Below are positions 11,746 through 21,423 of a stretch of DNA of 64,000 nucleotides, piece after piece. Source of the stretch: Prunus persica (taxonomy: Eukaryota; Streptophyta; Magnoliopsida; Rosales; Rosaceae); assembly GCF_000346465.2 (NCBI RefSeq), contig NC_034013.1, forward strand, positions 2,960,150-3,024,149, in the 5' to 3' direction. The position numbers were made by a program, and so were the translations under genes. A model generated the notes under the pieces. The model searched no databases. It was not told the origin of the DNA and saw only the letters and a program-made list of their open reading frames with translations. Position 1 is the first letter of the stretch, and every line of letters starts with the position of its first letter.

Positions 11746-12342
11746 ATATCATACTAAAATGGGCTTATTGCTAAAAAAAACCTAAAAATAAACGAAGCAA
11801 CAAAAAAGTTGGAGAAGAAGAGATTAACGAAGTCAAAATAACACTAAGACTTAGGTGGCTGATGTGGCCTGTTTTCAGCCATAGGATTGCAACATTGTAA
11901 TCCAGCCCTTGATATTTTCGTGAGATCAGTCTAAATACACTGTGTGATTTTTTAAATATATATTTTTTATTTTTTATGAAAAATCCACTTTGCGTTTTGA
12001 AGCTAATATCCTATCCGAAAAAAGTACTTATCCCATGGTCTGACGCAGGTTTTCTGGTTGGCATTTCTCTTTCCAATCTCATGGGTAAGATTGAAGTCCA
12101 CTCAGCACACTTCTTTTTCCTGCCTCAACAATCAAACAATTGCAAATATTCAAACGCTTTGGACTCAAAATCCCGAACTGGGTTTCACAAGTTAAGATTA
12201 TTAGTGCACACCTAATTCTTAATAATTGTTGCTTCTATGCCTATTTGATTGGAGGACCCAGAAGCCTTTCTTTGTTTGGAGGGTATCAATGTGGATCTAT
12301 GTTGGGCAAAATCTATTGGCTTAACATGGAGAACATGCCCAG
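11746..12342. other. Upstream region of the PPR gene
   Basis: No coding sequence recognised. It should hold the promoter and leader of the PPR gene at 12343. An AT-rich stretch with TATATATTTTTTATT lies near 11957-11972, but I cannot fix a transcription start. Confidence 0.4.
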
Positions 12343-14151
12343 ATGACAGGGGCACCAGTCCTTAACCAAACCCATCTCTTTTTACCTTCCAAAACTCCAC
12401 TAGGATGCCCAGAAACGAGTTCAAGGTCGAAGGAGCAAGAAAGCTTGTCACTGTTGAAGAGATGCAGGAACATGGAAGAATTGAAGCAAGTTCATGCTCA
12501 TATTCTCAAGTTGGGCCACTTTTGTGATTCTTTTTGTGCAGGAAATCTTGTGGCCACTTCTGCTCTATCAGCTTGGGGAAGCATGGACCATGCCTGCTCA
12601 ATTTTCCAACAAATCAATGAACCTGGAACCTTTGTATGCAACACTATGATTAAAGGACATGTGAAGGCTATGAACTGGGATAAAGCTTTGCTTCTTTACT
12701 GTGAAATGCTGGAGACAGGAGTTGAACCTGACAATTTCACTTATCCAGTTCTGCTCAAGGCCTGTGCTTGGTTACTGGCAATTGAGGAAGGGATGCAAAT
12801 TCATGGTCATATTTTAAAGCTTGGGCTCGAAAATGATGTGTTTGTGCAGAATAGTTTGATCAGCATGTACGGAAAATGCGGAGAGCTAGAACGTTCTTGT
12901 ACTGTTTTTGAGCAAATGGATCAAAAGAGTGTTGCTTCTTGGAGTGCCATCATTGCAGCTCATGCTAATTTGGGTATGTGGTGTGAGTGTCTGATGCTTT
13001 TTGGGGATATGAGAAGGGAGGGTTGGAGGGCTGAAGAAAGCACATTAGTCAGTGTACTCTCTGCTTGCACTCATTTGGGTGCACTTGATTTGGGAAGATG
13101 CAGCCACGGATCTTTGTTGAGAAACATTAGTGCACTCAATGTAATAGTACAGACTTCCTTGATAGACATGTATGTTAAATGTGGGTGCCTAGAGAAAGGG
13201 TTGTGTCTATTCCAGAAGATGAACAAGAAGAACCAATTATCTTATACTGTGATGATCTCTGGGCTTGCTGTCCATGGGCATGGCAGGAAAGCTCTCGAGC
13301 TTTTCTCAGCAATGCTCCAGGAAGGTTTGACACCTGATGCAGTTGCTCATTTGGGTGTCCTAAGTGCCTGCACTCATGCAGGCCTAGTAGATGAGGGTCT
13401 CCGGTGTTTCAATAGGATGAAAGGCGAACATAAAATTCAACCTACAGTTCAACACTATGGTTGCCTAGTAGACCTTATGGGCAGAGCAGGAATGCTCAAG
13501 GAAGCATTGCAGCTCATTACTAGCATGCCTGTTAGGCCAAACGACGTCATATGGCGAAGCCTTCTTAGCGCTTGCAGAGTTCACAAAAACCTGGAAATAG
13601 GGGAGATTGCAGCTCACATGCTATTCCAATTGAATTCCCAAAACCCGAGCGATTATGTGGTGCTATCAAATATGTATGCACAAGCGCAAAGGTGGGACAA
13701 CATGGCTAGAACAAGAACAGAAATGGCTTCCAAGGGCTTGACACAGACACCTGGAATTAGCTTGGTAGAGGTGAAGAGAAGAGTCTACAAGTTTGTTTCA
13801 CAGTCACACCACCAATGCGACGGCGTCTACAAGATGGTACACCAGATGGAATGGCAACTGAGATTCGAAGGCTATTCGGCTGACACATCTCAAGTATTGC
13901 TTGATGTAGATGAAGAAGAGAAGAGAGAGAGGTTGAAATACCATAGTCAGAAGTTAGCAATTGCTTTTGCTCTCATACATACATCTCAGGGGTCTCCCAT
14001 AAGAATAGTTCGAAATCTCAGGATGTGTAGTGATTGTCACACGTACACTAAATTTGTTTCTATGATCTATGAACGGGAAATTACCGTAAGAGATCGAAAC
14101 CGGTTCCATCATTTTAAAGATGGAAATTGCTCTTGTAGAGACTACTGGTGA
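12343..14151 (+). CDS. PLS-class DYW pentatricopeptide repeat protein
   Basis: Intronless gene for a 602-residue protein. From about residue 50 to 440 it is built of PPR motifs of the P, L and S types (for example FVCNTMIKGHVKAMNWDKAL, VIVQTSLIDMYVKCGCLEKG, HYGCLVDLMGRAGMLKEAL), then E/E+ motifs, then a DYW domain ending CSCRDYW. Such proteins enter chloroplasts or mitochondria, bind RNA with one motif per base, and many specify C-to-U editing. By sequence it matches Arabidopsis At1g31920 as I recall it. The DYW zinc-site part CSDCH (562-566) is kept, but the catalytic HSE is HSQ (H534, Q536), so deaminase activity is doubtful. The start is the first in-frame ATG, preceded by an out-of-frame ATG (12327-12329) overlapping the gene start. 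The gene lies between XLG3 and PMK, as in Arabidopsis. Confidence 0.93.
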   Translation: MTGAPVLNQTHLFLPSKTPLGCPETSSRSKEQESLSLLKRCRNMEELKQVHAHILKLGHFCDSFCAGNLVATSALSAWGSMDHACSIFQQINEPGTFVCNTMIKGHVKAMNWDKALLLYCEMLETGVEPDNFTYPVLLKACAWLLAIEEGMQIHGHILKLGLENDVFVQNSLISMYGKCGELERSCTVFEQMDQKSVASWSAIIAAHANLGMWCECLMLFGDMRREGWRAEESTLVSVLSACTHLGALDLGRCSHGSLLRNISALNVIVQTSLIDMYVKCGCLEKGLCLFQKMNKKNQLSYTVMISGLAVHGHGRKALELFSAMLQEGLTPDAVAHLGVLSACTHAGLVDEGLRCFNRMKGEHKIQPTVQHYGCLVDLMGRAGMLKEALQLITSMPVRPNDVIWRSLLSACRVHKNLEIGEIAAHMLFQLNSQNPSDYVVLSNMYAQAQRWDNMARTRTEMASKGLTQTPGISLVEVKRRVYKFVSQSHHQCDGVYKMVHQMEWQLRFEGYSADTSQVLLDVDEEEKRERLKYHSQKLAIAFALIHTSQGSPIRIVRNLRMCSDCHTYTKFVSMIYEREITVRDRNRFHHFKDGNCSCRDYW

Positions 14152-14958
14152 ATCTGAACATCCAATTTTCAATTGTGTGTTTCTTTCCTAGTATATTATT
14201 GAAATGCAAAATATACGGTTGGATACTGAAGGTTTTTTGGTTCAATGGAGAGGAAAACGTAAAACCATCTTCAACCAGATTTCAGCTGACAGTCAAATGC
14301 ATAAAGATTCCATTCCATACACAAGTAATGAGACAAAGACTCCAACATAAATTCATTATGCTAATGGAATATGAAAAAAGCAATAATGGCATACTTATTA
14401 TCATATCCAAGTCACTCTTCTAAGAACTCTAGTTCTCTGCAAATCATGACAATAACAAAAGAGCGGATGCAAACAAAAATTGCTTAAATGAAAAGGTCAT
14501 ATTTCAGGGGCGATCATATTCCTTCAAATTCAAGTGCCACAACCCCCTTCTTCTCTGCTTTTCAATGGTTAACTACTTATCTTTGTTATGAGGCTAAACC
14601 AAAAATTCAGCTTAGGAGCATAACAATGCCTAATGATTTAAAAGTACATGAATATCTCAGTAACATATAAACAAAGCAAATTAAAGAACAAGAAGATGGC
14701 ATAGGGATTTCCTGAACAGTTTAAATAAATGGTACTCATTGATTTTGTTTGAGTAACTTCTTTTATTGTACAATTATTCAAGGAAATTAAGACAAACGGA
14801 AGCCTAATTTAGTTGGTTGCTTTACGTACATATTTGTCTCTTAAACATTGACAAATCGATTTACTATCCACACTCTAATACAATTCCTCTTGCAAGTCAC
14901 ATTTTTTCTCCGTATATAATTGTTCTAGTTTATCACAAAAAATTTGAAGAAGACGAGT
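14152..14958. other. Spacer between PPR and PMK (tail to tail)
   Basis: Contains the 3' untranslated regions of the convergent PPR and PMK genes. No other gene, RNA or mobile element is recognised. Confidence 0.5.
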
Positions 14959-17900
14959 TTATTCAATGTGAACTGAAGAAATGGATGAAGTAATTTCCTT
15001 GGTTCGTGGATCAGCACTCTCTAAAGAAACACCATGAGGATCTTCTCTCACTAACAAGGCCAAAACATTGAACGAACTCCAAGAACTTGCAACATGGCTT
15101 CCAGAATCCCCTAAGGTAACAGCAAATACGGCATCAAACCCACCTGCTCCAGGAACTCCAGCCAACAAAACTCCTTCCATATTCATAGTGGCATCCAAAA
15201 GACTAGTTTGTGATTCTGGTTCTATCTGAAATTTTTTGAAGCCAAGAAATCAATCAGAGAAAAAATTAAAAAGAAAAGACAAGCATGACAATATTCTGTC
15301 TGTGAACTCAAAACGGCAACAATGCAATTAAAAAAAAGGGGGGGATTGTTGGACAATTGGACGTTAAAGTTAATTAAATTGAAAAGCTCTCTGCTATTGC
15401 AAATTTACTAGAAATATTGTAATTATTAATTAATTTTTCCTTGGTCAAACGGTAATTAGCTAAGACAAGATTATCCTCTACTCAACTTCAAAATTTGAAG
15501 TGTCGGTTCCCCAGAAAAGACACCGCTTAGGCTATGTTATTTTTCATTTTTGGAACTTGGGAATGGGTTTGCACAAAATGGGGGTGTTACAATCCCATGT
15601 GCCACGTACCCTTTGTATTGTGTCCATAAAACACTTGTATCCTTCCCATTCACTAAACTGAGAAAACCTTGCAGCAACTTCCATTAATTCGCTCCTCTCA
15701 CAACACAACACGTAAGCTGCTTCAGGTATGTCTATAAAATTGTGTGTATTATATCCAGTTTTATTCATCACCTAAGAGATGTCTGTATCTCTGCTTATGT
15801 TTCTAGTCTACAATGCAAATAAATATGGTGGGTTAGTTAAATAGTCATTGATTAGCAACTTCAATTATTATGAAAAGTACTATAAATATAACTGGTAATT
15901 TTTCGTTTTTCCCCCAGCTATAGTGGCTGAGATAATGTGGCATTGTAAACACACCACAAAGAATATCTCTGATTTTTCCCCCTAATTGTTTTTGGTCCTA
16001 GTTTTTAAATTAGTGTAATGGGAGAAAATGGAGAATGATGTATAAATGACTTTCGTTAGAATGACAAGAGATAGGTTGAATGTTAAACATTTATGATTGG
16101 CAACATGTTTGTGTTCAAATGATTGACATCAGGTTGCTCCCTCTTGCAATTCTAAGTAATGGCTTATTGTCTTTAGTATATATTAAGTACCAGCACCAAT
16201 GTGTTTTAAGGAGTTTTTTGTTGCACACCTCAAGGCTAGGCGACAGAAGAATTGATGGTACAGCCCATAGGTGTTAGATTACGCATTTAAACAATAGAAC
16301 ATAGAAGAATACAAGAGATCGAGGAGAAGAAATTATAGATTGAAAAGATGAGATAAAGGGCAGAAACAGTAGAACAAAGAAGAATATCGGAGATCGAGGA
16401 GAAGAAAATATAGATCGAAGGGACGAAATCAGAGAGTTCTAGGAAAAGGTTTACTCAACCAAATCTGAATTTTAAAAAACTACATGGGGGTATTTATAGC
16501 AAACTAAAACCTAGACATAATAGGATAAAAATCCCTTGATTAAACAGAAATCATAACCCAAATAAAATAGGAAACTTAAAACTAGAAATCTGTAAATCTA
16601 GAAAAGTGGAAATCCTACTAGAATTTGGAAAACTAGAGAACCTAGGAAACTAACAAATACATTAGGAAACTAACAAATTTAGGTCCTACGCGTCCTGCAT
16701 CATTCTGCCGTAAGGCATACCCTGCTTGGGGAAAAAAAAACCAAACATTTGCAGTTTCTTGCATTGACACTATTCATGATTCCCAACATTCCCAAAAACT
16801 AGAAAGGGGTTCACTGAATTGTATTGATTCCTATAAAACCCAATCCATGGAATGGATTTGGAAATCCCAAGAACCTGTCCCACAAATGAAGAAGATTCTT
16901 AATGGCAGGGATTTCTACTTAAGTCTAAGGAAGCTGAGTTTAAAACTTCTTCAATGGTTTCGTTCATGATGCATAACATAAGGCTTCATTGATCATAAAA
17001 TTAAACGGAATATACTTGGGGGGATAGAGAAAACCAACTATGGCTTTCGTAGGAATCAAAATAGAGAAGTACAGTGACTGACTTTTTTTTTTTGATTTTT
17101 GATTTTTTTTTTTTTGGAATAGAGACATTGTATTGAGAAAAAGGAACATAAGGAATCCATCAAAACAATATAAGAAGGAAAAGACAGACTCCACGGAGTC
17201 AAAAAAAACAAAAACAAAAAACTAGAGCCACTGCCATACAACCCCCTCAGGAAGGAGTTATAAGACGACCTTACACAGTGTAGTTATTTTAAACAGTGTT
17301 GAAGTCTCTCAGGATGGTGGAATAATGGTAATCCTTAAACTCTGCAGAGACAGAAACCCACAGAGAGGCCCCAAATTTCACCCTATCCCAAAGCTCGGCA
17401 GGTCCCACCCCCTTATGATTAAAAAAAATCTACAGTTACGCTCCATCCAAATGTTCCAAAATATAGCATGAACAAGGCACCCCCAGAGGACACTGGCCCT
17501 TTTTCGGTTACCCGGCAAATCCATTGTAGTACATAAAAGCTCGAAGCAGCCTTTGGGAATCGCCCAGGCAATCCAGAACTCCCGCAATAATGACCACCAC
17601 AACTTGATGGTGAATGGGCAGTGTAAGTAAAAATGGGCAATCAAATAACAGTTTAATTAAATGTACCAAGTCAAGAACATTTGTTTTCTAGAAAGAAAAT
17701 GAATCTGTAAGAAGTAACATATTTTATCAAGTATTATTCTCCATCTTAAACACCAAAGAAGACTCCAGTTAAAGAAAGCACATACCGGAACACCTGCAGC
17801 CTCACCCATCTGATGCATATGATACCTGATCCGAAGCATAGCATCTCTTGCTCCTAATAATGCTTTAGTAATTGCTTCTTGGTTTGGTTTAGCAGCTTGG

Positions 17901-19156
17901 TGTATCCACTGTCCATCCATTTTTTTAAATTGACTCAAACATCAAAGTTGGGAAATACAAGCAAAAGGAAGTCATAGGGTAAGGAAAGTATTAACAACAA
18001 TATGAAGAAGCCAAATTTTATGATGACATGATTAGAGGAGTAAAATGGGCTACACTGGCACAAGCATAGCACGTTTAAGCTGGGCCTTGCATGACACAAT
18101 CTATACCGTGTTGTTCCAGGCACAACAACACAACACAACACGACATATCCAATAAATCCAAAATGGCCCTGCATTTTAGTTTAGGTTTTTATCATAAAAA
18201 AATTCGTGTTGTTGAGAAAAATTGAGTCCAAGAAATACCTTCTCTGATTTGAGAATGCTGCAGCTTTTTATCAAGCTTTCATATTCATCCCAGTGTTGTT
18301 CTGCCAATTTGCTCAATGTACTGAGTTGTGTTTCAAGTGCTGAATTTGCCTCTGACAACTTTCTCCATGTTTCCAAGGATTTCTGAGGGTCAGCCTTCTG
18401 CCACTTTTTCACAGCACCCACCATTGATGGAGTGGATGATCCTCCAGTTCCTGGTTCTCCAAGTAACTGTAGAAAGAAAAAAGGATTAACCTCAAGTTTG
18501 TAATCTAAAGAACAAGAAAGAGCTTAATTAACAAAAAGTAAAAGCGAAAAATGTCAAGATAGATTCCCAAGTTTACAAATATGAAATGGTAGGATACAAA
18601 GTAGGAAAAATATAATCTACAGTCGACTACGACAAGTCTCAATACAGATCAATAAGACTGATTTAGAGGATTAAAAAGCAGTATGATACTCTTTTGCATG
18701 CATAATCATATTTACAAGTGCAGGCATGTTTAATCAGAAATAATTTATAGATCTCGACGTGCTTACAAGAGTCATCAATGGTGGCAAGGAGAACTTAGTC
18801 CTCTCATGGTCCCACGTTCCTTTCAGGATTTCAAGAATGACTTCTTGTAGTGGAGTTCCCTTCACTGCAACCTGAAACCATACAAACACTAAAATTACGA
18901 GTTGAAGGTATTAATGGATGGTCAGAGGCTTGCAGTTAAAAATCAGACAGGACAACCCATTATTGTCTGCTTTTTAGCGGCAAGCCTCTCATCATCAAAT
19001 TATTGTAACCACAGGTAACCTGTAACCATTTCATAAGCTTTGTTTTACACTTAACTATAACATACCAAACTCCAGTTTTCCAATTAGACAAACAGGACCA
19101 ATGGTGTATTCGTCTGATGCAAATGGTATCCTTTAGCAGAGAGAGAGAAAGAGAGG

Positions 19157-19228
<72 letters not shown>

Positions 19229-20477
19229 AGCAGAAGAAAGCACTTCCGGTGAAAAGCGGACATAGCGTTGACTTCCATAAACTGCAGAACTAACATCAAA
19301 CCCACTGCCCACTTTTCCCTGTGCAATGCAATGAGCAGTTTGAGCTATAACATGCACCAAATCAAGATCTGCAGTGTATTTTTCATGTTGATGATCTTCA
19401 AGCACGGAGGAAAGATCAACAACTCTGAGGTAATGAAGCAAAGCAGCAACAACAGCTGTTGTCATTGCCGCAGATGAACCCAATCCAGTTTTTGCAACTT
19501 CAGGCTTACAATTTTCTCCATTTGATTCCTCAGCATTGAAGGTAATCGAGGCAAAAGGAGGTAATGCAGCCAATGCGTCCGGAGTCAAAGGCAGACCACG
19601 GGCTTCAATCTAAGAGGTGCACAACCCACCAACATCTTGAATTAGGAATTTGGATTTAAAATGATAAAACAAGAATCCTTGAAGTTTCAGCAGCAACTGA
19701 TTCTTGGAAGTTGAATGCTTTAGATTTTTAAATTATTTTATTTAGAAAGATTTACAATTTGATTCAAGAAAACTTAATATTGATGCTGTCATAGTATACC
19801 AAGTTGAGATATGTGTCAAATAAAAATTCAGACAACAAAGTAATAAAAAACTACAGAAATAAAAAGAGGTTAGATACCTGGTTCCGATAAGAATAAAAGT
19901 CATTGCTGCCTAAAATTGTGATATCAAGACCTGCATGACAAACCCAGTTGAATTTTCAAAGATGGAGAGTTTGTTTATCTTGAAAAATGATGGGGGAACA
20001 TACAGTGAATCAAACATTACCTTGCAAAAGTAGTTTTTCTAATGAATCTTTCTTGTTCTTGTCAACTGTGGCACGGGCAGCAGCTACACAGTATTGCACC
20101 GCTTGTTCCACAAAAGGGTTCTTCGAGTCACTGAAATTCTAAAGCACGTAAGGTAAGAAACACCCTAAACAATTCACCTAACCACAGAAGTATGATTTGC
20201 AAAGGAAGAAAAACACTCAAATTAACCACATTTAAAGCAGGTCAATCTTTCTATAATGATGATGATATAAACTGATGATTGGTGGCATTGTTAAAAAAAC
20301 TAATGATCATTTAACAAAGTTTAATCAAAATTATAGAAACTTGCCTTGAAGAGACGTATTCAAGTGACAAATTTTTGAGGGAGAGTTTGTAGATGCTTTC
20401 TCTGGAGAGCTGAGGAGACGTCAATTTCACATCCGTCCAACCCTGAAAGACGAAACACCAAAACATCTCAATCAGAT

Positions 20478-20534
<57 letters not shown>

Positions 20535-20792
20535 ACGCACCCAAGCCCAGCTATCAGGCTTGAGCTGGTGGTAAAGTGGCTTGACAATGGCGAAGAAGCG
20601 AGAATTGGTGCTGAGAACAAGGCCTGCATTGGGTCTCTCCAAAATCAGGTAACCTCCCGTCAACAACACCTTCCCTGGAGCTGAAGCAACCCTGTTTGTA
20701 TTTCAACAACAATTTTCAATCAATCACAAAAATTCTTACAACAATAACAACAAATCTTTGATTCAAAATCCAAAAACTTACACGGCCTCCAT
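14959..20792 (-). CDS. PMK: Phosphomevalonate kinase
   Basis: GHMP-family kinase that makes mevalonate 5-diphosphate from mevalonate 5-phosphate and ATP, in the mevalonate route to sterols and sesquiterpenes (cytosol or peroxisome). Ten exons: 20782-20792, 20541-20691, 20345-20442, 20021-20130, 19878-19930, 19226-19609, 18767-18871, 18239-18466, 17786-17908 and 14959-15225. They sum to 1530 bases, 509 residues plus stop, close to the plant family's usual size. The N-terminus SAPGKVLLTGGYL, the ATP loop GLGSSAA (183-189) and the C-terminal PGAGGFDA (446-453) are all present. Exon 1 has only 11 bases. Intron 3 has a GC donor (AG|GCAAGT) and the reading frame requires it. The last intron (2.56 kb) holds a solo LTR and a LINE scrap. 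The C-terminus SVHIE is not a PTS1 signal. CT-rich tracts flank the start and two donors. Confidence 0.96.
16253..16702 (-). mobile_element. Solo LTR of the TGATGCAGG family
   Basis: A 450-bp copy of the sequence at 39345-39809, in the same orientation. The plus strand runs TGATGGTACAGCCC to CCTGCATCA; the minus strand contains TATAAATACCCCCATGTAG, a likely LTR promoter. Flanks are AGAAT and TTCTG, so no target duplication is seen here, unlike the second copy. The insertion point may have mutated. Confidence 0.75.
17083..17640 (-). mobile_element. LINE 3' fragment
   Basis: Minus-strand reading gives the end of a plant L1 ORF2 (zf-RVT region and tail: [40 protein letters not shown]). It ends in an A-rich tail seen as T runs at 17083-17116 on the plus strand. 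A 5'-truncated insertion in PMK intron 9. The LINE at 45525-49650 has closely similar wording ([21 protein letters not shown]). Confidence 0.8.
19138..19224. repeat. Long (CT)n tract at the PMK exon 6 donor
   Basis: GA tract on the plus strand, CT on the PMK sense strand. It begins one base after the donor GT of intron 6 (CAG|GTCTCTCT...), so the donor itself merges into the repeat. The nearly uninterrupted dinucleotide core is about 65 bp. Confidence 0.95.
20481..20530. repeat. (CT)n tract near the PMK exon 2 donor
   Basis: Fifty bases of GA on the plus strand, CT in PMK sense, starting ten bases into intron 2 (donor GTGCGT at 20540). Intron 2 is only 98 bp, so half of it is microsatellite. 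Confidence 0.95.
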
Positions 20793-20793
20793 T

Positions 20794-20794
<1 letters not shown>

Positions 20795-20831
<37 letters not shown>
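20795..20831. repeat. (GA)n tract abutting the PMK start codon
   Basis: On the PMK sense strand a GA tract of about 37 bases ends a few bases before the ATG (20790-20792), so it forms the end of the 5' leader. It may affect leader structure or bind GAGA-type factors at the DNA level; this is inference. Confidence 0.9.
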
Positions 20832-20833
<2 letters not shown>

Positions 20834-21423
20834 CTCTTTGAAGATCGCAAAGTCAATTTGTGAAGTTTGAAGTGCTTCTAATTTCTCTCTCGGACTCTCA
20901 GTAGTTGGGTTTTGACGTTGTACCGCTGGCTAAAGCCAGCAGTGTTCAACTTCAACCTCGTCAAGCTGCCCACCAACCCTTTCAATGATTTTTCTTTGAT
21001 CTTTTTTCACTTTTTATCACTAATAATTTTTTTTCCTTCTCTATTTTTTTTAATCTTTGGAAATTGCTTCTTTTATTTTTTAATCTCTACTCATTAGTAA
21101 AATAAAATAAAATAAAATAAGATCAATCCCATTTCCTGTCCTTTCTCACACCGGGACATCATGAAACTAACTCTGATGAAAAAATAAAAATAAAAAATTG
21201 TGTGAGCTTAGTTTGACTAGCAAGAACTGGACATGTGATGCATTATAATTTAGTTAGCCTTTAATAATTGTTTCTTGCCTCATTTATGGGAGTCTCCAAT
21301 GCTGACTAAATTTCTAAAACATGTAGGTTTGGTAACATATAGTTAAGACTTCAATGTAGGTTTGGTAACATATATTAATCCAGTTATGAAGTCTATTGGC
21401 ACGCACTTTTCCACGCATGATAT
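20832..21423. other. Upstream region of PMK
   Basis: Promoter and leader region of PMK, then AT-rich spacer with a short TAAAATAAAATAAAATAAAA run at 21098-21119. A phrase 'gtaggtttggtaacatat' occurs twice in direct order (near 21325 and 21356). No gene recognised. Confidence 0.5.

Larger units (their letters stand above)
15226..17785 (-). other. PMK intron 9, enlarged by transposons
   Basis: The 2560-bp last intron of PMK. It holds a solo LTR (16253-16702) and a LINE 3' fragment (17083-17640). Near 15580-15592 the minus strand reads TGTAACACCCCC, similar to the Gypsy-type LTR starts seen elsewhere, and a 75-residue open frame ends just past it (15544-15771); I do not recognise that frame as a gene. 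Confidence 0.7.

Noticed and set aside
15544..15771. 75-residue open frame in PMK intron 9 with a plausible residue mix
   Set aside because: No family recognised and no need for an exon here in PMK; it overlaps an LTR-like TGTAACACCC phrase and may be a transposon scrap. A protein search would decide.
19084..19326. [10 protein letters not shown] open frames
   Set aside because: Translations of the (CT)n microsatellite across the PMK exon 6 donor.
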